Assembly (NCBI GenBank): GCA_947243795.1
Contig: OX365934.1
Coordinates: 558,001 to 622,000 of the forward strand
Direction: 5' to 3'
From: Saccharomyces uvarum
Lineage: Eukaryota; Ascomycota; Saccharomycetes; Saccharomycetales; Saccharomycetaceae
DNA: 64,000 nucleotides
Shown piece by piece: positions 40,556 to 48,565 of the stretch. The notes under the pieces are model-generated. The model saw only the letters and a program-made list of their open reading frames with translations, ran no database searches and was not told where the DNA came from. Position numbers and translations under genes: made by a program. Numbering within the stretch: position 1 is the first letter of the stretch; each line of letters begins with the position of its first letter.

Positions 40556-40834
40556 TCAGACGAGCGAAGTTTGAGCAAGGTATGCTAAAAGCAAGTATAG
40601 TCTATATTTGTATTTGAACCATCTAGGATGTTTCTTTATTGTATCACGACGAGAGCAGATTATTTTCGTGCACCTTGAAGGTTGCAGGTTCCTCTTCTTT
40701 CTATATGCTCTTTCCATCCATACTAAAAAACCCCAGGCGGAAACAATGGCTGAATATGCTGTAAACCAGTATAAATCGGGCTGGTCTGAATAGGAAGTAA
40801 AGGTAATTTTTGGAAACATTGTGTTTCTAAGCAT
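40556..40834 (-). CDS. Candidate small ORF, one or two membrane segments, unrecognised
   Basis: This 92-codon frame in the VHT1-GID10 gap has its ATG at 40832-40834 in an A-rich context (A at -3). It has a second ATG five codons later. Residues about 21-39 (LYWFTAYSAIVSAWGFLVW) form a plausible transmembrane helix followed by a strongly basic segment (ERAYRKKRNLQPSR). This pattern resembles small mitochondrial or ER tail-type membrane proteins. A second hydrophobic patch, LYLLLAYLAQTSLV, closes the frame. I do not recognise a homologue and know of no annotated S. cerevisiae gene here. Chance origin is quite possible. Confidence 0.25.
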   Translation of the reverse strand: MLRNTMFPKITFTSYSDQPDLYWFTAYSAIVSAWGFLVWMERAYRKKRNLQPSRCTKIICSRRDTIKKHPRWFKYKYRLYLLLAYLAQTSLV

Positions 40835-41691
40835 TTTTACAGTACAAAGCAGTCACATCGCCTTGGTAGTAAATCTTATGAGTAACGGCGGAGGAACTTC
40901 ATCCTTAGCGGTGCTACAACCATTGTTGTCACTTTGCTTGGCATTTTTCATCCTGTTGATTATTTTTGAAGAATGGTACCACTCAAAAACCAAAGATGAG
41001 ACTAAAGGGGTTCTTTTTTTATATAAGCTTTCAGCAGCGCTGTTGAGGAAAAAAGAATTTCATTTTTTAGATTATATATGTTTTTCGTTAAAGATAATTA
41101 TGCGCTGTCCTTCATTTCCGGACCCGTATACGTAACTACCATTATTACCATTTGGCCTCACGTTTTGGTCTTGTATTACAATACCTGTCTCTGTACAGTC
41201 TTCATTGGAAATACTTCCGATAAACTACAGGCATCTTCCATCGCTACAGATTGCTCTACGGCAGGTTCGAGCAAAGTTAGATTGTTGTAGACCTTCTTCT
41301 TTAAGCGCCATTGTCTCAGTTATACTAAAGCGTTTGTCTCCACTAAAGTGTAACTGACTCAGTGTTTCTTCTCGTGCAATGGTAATCCTTCTTAAAATTA
41401 GGGCATAGAGCTGTTAGGTCTGATTCAGTGTTGTAAAAATCAGGCTTGGGTTGTGTTTGCCTATATCAAATGATGTTGTAACATAATTTAGTGGTTAACA
41501 ATAGCGCCTAAAATAAAGCTATCTTCAAAGCTTGTTGGTTTCTTTGCCTGCAATGTAAGTAGAAGGAGTATATAGTGAACATCTGCATATGTATATCTTT
41601 GGTTTTCGATTGATTCTTCGGGCGAAATTAAGAGCAACAGACTTTTGATAGAGAAACTCACACTTAGCCATTGGTAAGTCTAAACAGTATC

Positions 41692-42576
41692 CTAAGCAAT
41701 TTCAAACCCACTAGAATGGGTATTCAGATCATCGCAATTAGTAGGCACCAGCTCGAGTTTTTGGAATAATTCACAAGCAGGATGATAGTAATATCCCTCC
41801 ATTGAACCTGTTGCTTGGTCCAAGCAGACGTAGTAAAACCCTTCAAATGAGGCACCATCCAGATGATAGATATCGTTTAACGTCAGGTTATCTTGATCTT
41901 CGTTATCCAGTAGAAATCTCTCCTTCCATTTTAGATAAATATAACGTTGGTTCATAAATTCTGAGGTTTCGTAATCATATTGACCAAAATTTCTTTGCGT
42001 TGGTGACCATTTGCCAGCACTGAAGTGACCAAATCTTTTCCAGTGAGAGCAATCACTTTCCCTTTGGGCCATGTATGGATCAAACGGTTCCTCTGCGGGC
42101 CAGTGCAGCGAACATAATGGGTATTGGTCATACGTGATCACATAGCCTTCGAAAAGAGTGACCACTTTATCCAATACTGGCGTCAGATTTCGTATGGTAA
42201 ACGTACCTGTGACGTGTGGATCCAAAGAATGCGAGGTTTTATAAAGTGGCAAATTTACAGTATCAATTTTTACCTCTACGGTATAATATGTGTATTTAGA
42301 CGATTGTGAGCCGCCAAATCTCAAGCCTGGTCTTAAGAAGTCCAAATGCCTGTCGACCGACTTGTAGATATATTTACCATTCTTGCCCACTGAATTGGTT
42401 TCTTCATACAAATCACCTTCGTCCTTTTTTCCTTTGGGAGACGAGATATCAATCGAGGGATTTTTAATCACAGAGGATTGGTAAACATAGGTTGAAGCGA
42501 ATATGTCTTCGATATCGTCATCTTCCTTAGCTTTTTGCGCGATAAGTTTTCTTCCAGTGTTATTTAAAGACGACAT
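41692..42576 (-). CDS. GID10: GID10, stress-induced substrate receptor of the GID E3 ligase
   Basis: The 294-residue protein matches YGR066C (292 residues), now Gid10. It is a Gid4-like receptor that recognises Pro- and other hydrophobic N-degrons for the GID/CTLH ubiquitin ligase and is made under heat or osmotic stress. After a disordered acidic N-terminus (about 1-75), the Gid4-type beta-barrel begins at the FLRPGLRFGGSQSSKYTYYTVEVKI region. It includes GTFTIRNLTP, the YVITYDQ strand, and the W-x-x-F-G-x-F block near residue 185. The C-terminal FEGFYYVCLDQATGSMEGYYYH segment is a Gid4 hallmark. Three STREs lie in its promoter. Confidence 0.94.
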   Translation of the reverse strand: MSSLNNTGRKLIAQKAKEDDDIEDIFASTYVYQSSVIKNPSIDISSPKGKKDEGDLYEETNSVGKNGKYIYKSVDRHLDFLRPGLRFGGSQSSKYTYYTVEVKIDTVNLPLYKTSHSLDPHVTGTFTIRNLTPVLDKVVTLFEGYVITYDQYPLCSLHWPAEEPFDPYMAQRESDCSHWKRFGHFSAGKWSPTQRNFGQYDYETSEFMNQRYIYLKWKERFLLDNEDQDNLTLNDIYHLDGASFEGFYYVCLDQATGSMEGYYYHPACELFQKLELVPTNCDDLNTHSSGFEIA

Positions 42577-43153
42577 GCCCTCCTCAAATAGTGATTAAAA
42601 ATGTTTATAAAACAAAGACAAAAGATAGCTGATGAAGTAAGTGAATCGTTTGTCTCTTTCCCCTTTTATATTTTTACAGATGTTCAGAAAAGTGTGGTGC
42701 CTGCATATTACATCATTGCCTCGCACTTATTTTTTTTTTATGCCCAGCTCATCGAAGCATTTTTAAGGGTGCTCCGAGACTATTGTAAGAAAAGAAAAAG
42801 GTACCATAGGCAACAACCAAGACTTACGAAGTTGGCAGAAGAAGGCCGAATGCAGCTCTCTTTAATGGGTCCTTGGAGCAGTCGAAGGGGTCTTGTGAAA
42901 ACATCAGTCATGGTGGACTAATGACGACGCATAACATGACCTTTCATTTGGTAGGGGACGCGGCCATGGGGAGCAGGTTTTCGATGTTTCGCTCCCGCAG
43001 CAAGAGCCGAGCGCAAAAGGCGGCTAAATTTTAAGTGGAATAGAAAATTAATATAAGATCAATAAGGATTATGTATGTGTATATATATATGTCGTCTTGT
43101 TTGCTTTAGAAATCTAGTTTTTTTAGTATGGTGTCATTAGTTTCCCTCAGTGG
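42577..43153. promoter_or_regulatory. GID10 promoter with three stress elements
   Basis: In this 577-bp gap, CCCCT is at 42660-42664 and AGGGG at 42886-42890 and 42953-42957, 84-381 bp upstream of GID10. This suits stress induction by Msn2/4. A plus-strand frame of 106 codons (42601-42921) spans the same DNA and is not supported. The part near 43154 is the YGR067C 3' UTR. Confidence 0.5.
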
Positions 43154-45559
43154 TTATTTTATTTGGCCAAGAATTTCAATATTTTTGCTTTGATTATTTT
43201 CATTTCCAACGGCAAATTTTTGTGATTCTCTGTCCACCTGAGGAGAAATCAGAATTGTTTGGAGATTGGGATTAATGTTGTTGTCTGCGTTTCTTAGCGG
43301 TTTTTGTTCTTGTTGATATTGAAAAGCCGAATTCAAGTAGGTGTAGTTACTTGTCGATATTGGCTCAATAGCTTTAATGTTTAAAGGGGGCAAAAGAATT
43401 CTATTGTGGTTTGAATCTCTCTTGGTGAAATTGGGGGAGAGTGGCAAGCACGACGTTATTGATTGTGATCTCATATCGGCCGCAGTGGATAAGGAACCTC
43501 TTGAAGTTTTACGGAATGGCTGCTGAAGAGCGAAGCATGACCAGTTTGATATATCGGTCAACAGAGCTTTTGTTTGGTCATTTAGATGCGGAGAGTAAAT
43601 TAGGTAGGGGTAGAGGATATTTTCTTTTAGAGAAGTCACAATGGCATGTAACAGGATGTGGTATGCGATAAAGGAATCCGACCAGAAATCAAACAGGATG
43701 GAATGCAAATCTGACACCAAGTTCTTCCGGTGAGTGATTATGTAATCATTGATGAACATTTCCACCTTCTCGAATTCTTCATTCTCCCCGGAAGATAAGC
43801 AGTCTTGGCGTTGTATGTAAATGGTGTCGTACCAGAAATACAACAACAACTCGATATTAGGGTTCATTAGTAGTTGGGATACTTGCGATGGGGAAACGTC
43901 AGAACTTGCAATCAATTCGGATGAAAACAGTTTCAGCTGGAAACTCACGATGTCTGTAATCAATTGAATGTTTCTTGAGTTTAGAGACGCGGGGCTGAAA
44001 GACTTCTGAATCAGAAGCATCGAGACGATTGATAAGCTTGTCGTGATCAAAGTCTCGTCGATAAGCGAGGAGGCCTGGTGAAGAAAGCAGGAGCCAGAAA
44101 CTTGAGGAAAGTTGTCGATAAACCACATGTTCCGCCCAGCCCCGCTTCTCAAAGTCAGATTATCAATGAAATCAAACCAAATAGTTTCCCATAATAACCA
44201 ATGACTTTTGGATTTGCAATCTGTGATTTTGGCACTCAGGACGGTTGCAAATAAGGACGAGTTGCCACGAATTTCCGACGCAATCGTTTGTTGTGCTATA
44301 AAACACTCGTTTATGTAAATTAGCAGATCGTGCACTCCAAACACATTAGGCAACTCGTGACCAAAATTCTTCTTTATTATGAAGTGGACGTAAGCATAAT
44401 TGGCCAAAACGTTGATTTGCCTTAAAGTTAAATCAGTTGCCACGATTGGCGGCTCTTTGTTTAAAAAGTCTTTTAGCGGGGTGGACAATGACAATTCTTG
44501 ATTTGAGAACCAGTAAAAAATTTGTAAAGAATCGTTGTTGAAATTGTTTGTATCACGTAAGATGTTGGCCCAGAGGTTGAAAATGAACCATACATTTTCA
44601 GAAGCATTTAGATAATGGTAACTGGAGGTGGAGGCGACAGTAAATAATTTTAGAATGTCTTGAAGCATTGTAAAAACGTTCAAATTCTTGATTGAATTGG
44701 AAACAGGTAGGTTATTTTCCAACATTATCAAAAGAGAATAGAATAGAACCAGGGCAAAAACAACGTGCTGTTCTCTATCCTGGTTGTCGTTACCGTTGCG
44801 TTCGTCGTCTAGAGGAGAGCTGGTATACAGGTTTGTACAACAAATAGACCATAATTTCTGAGAGTCCTGGTTCAACGAGGTAGACATGCCCAGACACGCT
44901 ATTATGAGGCCGAAGGGCCTGCAGATCCAAAATTTCTCGACCAGTTCGTTGTCCTGTAATGTGGAAAACAAGTCCGGGAAAAAGTTCTGAAAGATATTAT
45001 TGTCTACCAAGTGTTTTACACCAATTTTGAAAAAGGTCAAAATTTCTCGTGAACTTATAAACTCTAGAGGGTATTCTTGCAAAATCTTCGCGCTAATGGA
45101 GGTTTCTAACTGCCTTTTGGTCTGTTTGAAGGGGGATTTTCTCCTTTGCAAAGAAGAGGACTCACCGGGAAAGTCATGCTGTTGCTGGTCCGTTTTCTCA
45201 ACTTTGACATTGTGATAGTGGATGTTAATAAGACCGCTGTTGACCTTGATCATCGAATTGACCAGCGTTTCTAGTTTAATGTCCCTCGTTGACGCCGGAT
45301 CCGCAGCATCAACGCCGAGAGACGCAGATTCCTCGGCCTTGCTGGCAACAACGGACGCACAATTGGATAAGAGGAAAGATCTATGGACGGTTCTGATATG
45401 CCGCTGTAAGAGGTCGCGCCTCACAAAAGAGTGTTTGCACACCTGACACTGGAAAGGCTTCACGCCCGCATGAGACCGTTCGTGTCTTATCTTGTGCTCG
45501 GATCTTGAAAATGGCTTCAAACAAAATGAGCATATATACTTTTTCTGACCGACAGCCAT
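43154..45559 (-). CDS. YGR067C, Adr1-like C2H2 zinc-finger transcription factor
   Basis: The 801-residue protein is YGR067C (804 in S. cerevisiae). It is an uncharacterised factor whose two N-terminal C2H2 fingers resemble those of Adr1. Finger 1 uses C10, C13, H26 and H30. Finger 2 uses C38, C41, H54 and H59, with the Adr1-like FVRRDLLQRH recognition helix. The rest is mostly helical and hydrophobic with Asn and Ser, resembling the fungal transcription-factor regulatory domain (about 165-680). The tail is Asn/Gln-rich. Expression is known to be glucose-repressed; a GCGGGG Mig1-like motif lies upstream at 45821-45826. Targets are unknown. Confidence 0.92.
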   Translation of the reverse strand: MAVGQKKYICSFCLKPFSRSEHKIRHERSHAGVKPFQCQVCKHSFVRRDLLQRHIRTVHRSFLLSNCASVVASKAEESASLGVDAADPASTRDIKLETLVNSMIKVNSGLINIHYHNVKVEKTDQQQHDFPGESSSLQRRKSPFKQTKRQLETSISAKILQEYPLEFISSREILTFFKIGVKHLVDNNIFQNFFPDLFSTLQDNELVEKFWICRPFGLIIACLGMSTSLNQDSQKLWSICCTNLYTSSPLDDERNGNDNQDREQHVVFALVLFYSLLIMLENNLPVSNSIKNLNVFTMLQDILKLFTVASTSSYHYLNASENVWFIFNLWANILRDTNNFNNDSLQIFYWFSNQELSLSTPLKDFLNKEPPIVATDLTLRQINVLANYAYVHFIIKKNFGHELPNVFGVHDLLIYINECFIAQQTIASEIRGNSSLFATVLSAKITDCKSKSHWLLWETIWFDFIDNLTLRSGAGRNMWFIDNFPQVSGSCFLHQASSLIDETLITTSLSIVSMLLIQKSFSPASLNSRNIQLITDIVSFQLKLFSSELIASSDVSPSQVSQLLMNPNIELLLYFWYDTIYIQRQDCLSSGENEEFEKVEMFINDYIITHRKNLVSDLHSILFDFWSDSFIAYHILLHAIVTSLKENILYPYLIYSPHLNDQTKALLTDISNWSCFALQQPFRKTSRGSLSTAADMRSQSITSCLPLSPNFTKRDSNHNRILLPPLNIKAIEPISTSNYTYLNSAFQYQQEQKPLRNADNNINPNLQTILISPQVDRESQKFAVGNENNQSKNIEILGQIK

Positions 45560-45918
45560 GATGGTGATTATGTGAATGCGATTACTGTACTAACTCTTCC
45601 GAAGACAGGCGTTAAATAATTCAAGTACAATTCTAAGATACACCATAGAGAAGGAGAAAGGCAGAAACAAAAATAAAAACAAATAACGTTTATAAGTATT
45701 TTGTAGATGCGGTATATATAAATATATGGAGCGAAGCGGACAGTCTCGAAATCCAGAATGCAACGACTATGATAGGCAAGGCTCACTAAAAGTCAATAAT
45801 TTTACATTGTAAGCGTAAGCGCGGGGAAGGAGAGAACCTTGAGGCACAACTTGTTTATGGCCTGAGTGCAATCTCTTGTGTGCCCAACGCGCCAAACGCA
45901 CGCTTTTCATCGCCTACC

Positions 45919-45957
45919 CCTGCCCCTGCCACTGCCGCTGCCGCTGCTGCCGCTGCA
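45919..45957 (+). repeat. CTGCC/GCTGCC low-complexity tract
   Basis: About 40 bases consist of imperfect repeats of CTGCC and GCTGCC, GC-rich and non-coding, about 170 bp beyond the ART5 stop codon. Confidence 0.7.
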
Positions 45958-46083
45958 GTGGTTAGTGGCTCCTGTCCCTTTATTTGCTGTCCTGTCAGAT
46001 CCCGTGCTGACTGTCCCCTTGGCCCGAAAATGTGACCACTTTGCCGCGGACCATCGGAGGGGCACTAAGCGTGGGGTGGGGTG

Positions 46084-46122
46084 CCCGCTCTCGGCGCCGC
46101 CGGCGCCGCCGCCGAGAGCGGG
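46084..46122. other. Perfect 13-bp GC-rich inverted repeat after ART5 stop
   Basis: CCCGCTCTCGGCG at 46084-46096 is exactly complementary to CGCCGAGAGCGGG at 46110-46122, with a 13-base GC-only loop. It begins two bases beyond the ART5 TGA (46125-46127). In ART5 mRNA it would form a very stable hairpin at the very start of the 3' UTR. Confidence 0.85.
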
Positions 46123-46124
46123 GA

Positions 46125-47855
46125 TCAGTCGTCATCGCGGTACGCGGGCACGGACCCTGTCGCGCGGGACGAAGCGGACGCGGACGCCTGCGCCTGCTCG
46201 TAGGAAGGCACCACCAGCGTGGCCGAACCGGCGCCGAGCGGCTGTAGCGCGGGCACAAGGTGGTCGCTGGTGCTTTCGTGGTAATTTGGCGGCGGCGGCG
46301 GCACGAGGTGCGCCGTGGCGGCAACGGTAGAGGCCAATGCTGGGCCCGGAGTCAGACCCGGCGCGGGGTAGGAGTCTGCGAAAAGGGGTACCAACTCGCC
46401 CGGCCGGAAGTGGATCTTGCCATCGTGCTTGTCAAACAGCACCAAACGGCCCTTCATGGGCACGTGCGGGGAGATGAACAGCAGCACCGGCAATTGGGCT
46501 TTAATCTCCAAGTTCTTGTATTCGCCGTCCACTTGGCGCTGCAAGAGGATACGCACCTGCAGTTTGTGCATGACGCGAATCAGGTTGTCGTGCACACAGC
46601 AGTCCTGGGTGATCTGCTTCAGGTTGTCCGGGATAGCAAAGGGACAGTCCACATCAAGTTTGTCCGTCAGCGGGCCGAAATCTGCCAGATGGGTTGTTTT
46701 CATCACGGCCAGTTCGTCGTCGTAGATTTGCGCGCTGCCGTCTTTCATCGCGTAGTACTGGATCAGGGCCATTTCGATCTTGTCCAGGCGGATGTTTTTC
46801 TCGAAGGGGAAGATTTTGATCTTGACGGGGGTCGTACTGCCGATTGGGACGGCTCTGCTCGGGATTGACGTCTCGTACTGGAGTTTGTCGCGCCACGTGT
46901 TTCCCACGCTGATTTCCTCTTGCATGGCCAGGTTGTCCATCGACAGGGTTCGAAGGATTCTGAGGTATTTGTACTTCTTGACGACGATCTTGTTCTTCGT
47001 TCTTATGCCAGTCCCGGTGGCGCTGGCGCTGGCGCTGGCGCTGCTGGACGTCACGTCGCTTTCCCACAACTGACGCCCATCTATCACGGCTTCGAATGAA
47101 TACAGGATACTGCCGCTTTGCAGCCCCTCGATAGTCTCGCACACTTCTGGTGGGAGCATTGCATTGAAAGGTAGCTCGTAGTTGCCCCTCTTCAGTAGAA
47201 ACAAGTACGACCCTCCGGATCCGTCCTTGTTGTTATTGCTGCTGCTGCTACTACTATTGCTACGGGTGTTTTTGTTTAGTCCCTCGAATGGCGTTCCTGT
47301 GACGCCGTTCTCTGGTAACTCTAGCATCGTCCTGTGCGAGGAATGCGTCTTTCTCCGTATGATCTTGTTGAAAACGGGGCTCGACAATGACCTCTTGCTG
47401 AGAAACAACGGACTACCACCGATGTCCGTGTCTTGGCCGCTCGTGTTACCACTGCTGCTGCCGCTTGGCTGATTCTCAGTTTCCTCTCCGCCGATCAGAA
47501 TGTCTCCTTTCGCGGATACCAACAGATTGTCCCAGTAATATTCGAATATCTTTCTCTTTTCCTTCACCAGACTCGCCAAACTACTGCTGTTCTTCTTGTA
47601 TCGCCCGACTTGCAAGAACTCCAATTTGAACTTTCCCACCAATCTTAGCGATATCTTTTTCACTACGAGCTCACTCTTCACTGAGATCGCTAAGTTGCCG
47701 GATAATGGTATGGGCGACAGCTCCAACGGTGATCCCTGGATCAACACTATGTCCTTATACGGGGAGTTTATTCGTATATCGAAATAGCTTATCTTCTCTC
47801 TTTCTTTTTGCTCCGAGTGTCCACCACCATTAGATAAAGAACTGAGTGAAAACAT
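46125..47855 (-). CDS. ART5: ART5, arrestin-related Rsp5 adaptor
   Basis: Art5 (YGR068C) is an alpha-arrestin that brings the ubiquitin ligase Rsp5 to plasma-membrane transporters, notably the inositol permease Itr1. The 576 residues (586 in S. cerevisiae) carry the arrestin N-domain from about residue 25 (FDIRINSPYKDIVLIQGSP) and the C-domain to about 470. Ser/Asn-rich inserts lie between them. A (GGCGCT)4 repeat at 47019-47042 encodes an Ala-Ser run. The PY motif that binds Rsp5 WW domains is PPNY at 522-525, preceded by a proline run. Further VPSY and VPAY motifs follow. The C-terminal coding half is unusually GC-rich for the window. Confidence 0.95.
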   Translation of the reverse strand: MFSLSSLSNGGGHSEQKEREKISYFDIRINSPYKDIVLIQGSPLELSPIPLSGNLAISVKSELVVKKISLRLVGKFKLEFLQVGRYKKNSSSLASLVKEKRKIFEYYWDNLLVSAKGDILIGGEETENQPSGSSSGNTSGQDTDIGGSPLFLSKRSLSSPVFNKIIRRKTHSSHRTMLELPENGVTGTPFEGLNKNTRSNSSSSSSNNNKDGSGGSYLFLLKRGNYELPFNAMLPPEVCETIEGLQSGSILYSFEAVIDGRQLWESDVTSSSASASASATGTGIRTKNKIVVKKYKYLRILRTLSMDNLAMQEEISVGNTWRDKLQYETSIPSRAVPIGSTTPVKIKIFPFEKNIRLDKIEMALIQYYAMKDGSAQIYDDELAVMKTTHLADFGPLTDKLDVDCPFAIPDNLKQITQDCCVHDNLIRVMHKLQVRILLQRQVDGEYKNLEIKAQLPVLLFISPHVPMKGRLVLFDKHDGKIHFRPGELVPLFADSYPAPGLTPGPALASTVAATAHLVPPPPPNYHESTSDHLVPALQPLGAGSATLVVPSYEQAQASASASSRATGSVPAYRDDD

Positions 47856-48565
47856 AGCACTGCGTCCCCTTGTGCGTGTAGTGAACCTTGAGGGAAAATG
47901 TTTTGTTCCATTACTTAGGGCTCATCATCTTTATCTGCTTCCAGCCTCATTTTCTTTTTTTTTTTTTTTTTTTTTTTTTTCAAGTTCACCTTTCGAAGAA
48001 AATAATTTTTCAGAATTATATAATACCAAGGCCCCAGAAACAAGAGATTGTGCTCACTCAGCAAGTCGTATGGCCTATTGGACTATCTTTTACTCTAACT
48101 CTTCGCTTCGTATTATAAACAAGAGGTATTATATATTATTTAGTAGCGTTTCACATCTTTTTCCCCTGCTCTGCCGCATTTTGCAACCCAAAACGCTTCC
48201 AGATCTCCGATTCTTCGCTAAACAGGATACATTCTGCATCGTTAAATCAACCTCATATATATGTTTTTTTCTTGAATTTTCCCGCCTTTTTTGTTGCCTA
48301 TATTATATCTGTAAACTCTAAACGAAAATACACGTACTCATCGTTTTTTACCCAAAAACGGCAATAATTAACTATATATCATAAGGGGCCCAAAGGAGTG
48401 AGCCGTCAAGATAGACTTTTTTCTTCCTTGAATGAATGTATGAAAAAGTAAATAAATAAAACCAGATCAAGTAATCTATCAAGATTCAGTTTTTTAATCA
48501 AGAGCCTGGTTACTTTGGTTATGGTAGAAGCAAAGACAAGCTATAGAACTCATTCTGCTTAGGTT
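47856..48565. other. ART5-ROM1 divergent promoter region
   Basis: This 710-bp divergent region is dominated by a T26 tract at 47955-47980 near ART5. No specific factor site is recognised. The corresponding S. cerevisiae ORF YGR069W is rated dubious, and no convincing counterpart is seen. Confidence 0.55.
47955..47980 (+). repeat. Poly(dT) tract, 26 bases
   Basis: This uninterrupted run of 26 T lies 100-125 bp upstream of the ART5 start. Long poly(dA:dT) tracts exclude nucleosomes in yeast promoters. The length is also prone to sequencing or slippage variation. Confidence 0.85.

Larger units (their letters stand above)
39920..41691. other. VHT1-GID10 intergenic region, the longest gap (1.77 kb)
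   Basis: This gap holds the VHT1 promoter (Vhr1 element at 40201-40218), the GID10 3' UTR and much unexplained DNA between. The only open frame that looks potentially protein-like is the 92-codon minus-strand frame at 40556-40834, listed separately. A GGTTCGAGC stretch at 41265-41273 resembles a tRNA B box but has no matching stems. No repeat or RNA gene is recognised. Confidence 0.5.
45560..46124. other. YGR067C promoter and ART5 3' region
   Basis: This 565-bp gap between tandem genes shifts from AT-rich near YGR067C to very GC-rich near ART5. It contains a GCGGGG (Mig1-type) motif at 45821-45826, a CTGCC/GCTGCC repeat tract at 45919-45957 and a 13-bp perfect hairpin at 46084-46122. Long open frames here (for example 154 codons at 45866) arise from the GC-rich, stop-poor sequence. 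Confidence 0.55.

Noticed and set aside
41255-41285. GGTTCGAGC, a tRNA B-box-like string
   Set aside because: The flanking bases cannot form a T stem and no A box, anticodon stem or acceptor stem is found at the right distance. A similar string on the minus strand near 37995 fails in the same way.
42601-42921. 106-codon plus-strand frame in the GID10 promoter
   Set aside because: It starts 25 bp from the GID10 ATG in promoter DNA, crosses stress elements, and its translation is low-complexity and unlike any protein I know.
46260-46868. 202-codon open frame antisense to ART5
   Set aside because: It lies wholly within the ART5 coding region, whose GC-rich sequence has few stop codons. The translated sequence has no family features. 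Other long frames at 45866-46330 and 46654-47142 are rejected for the same reason.
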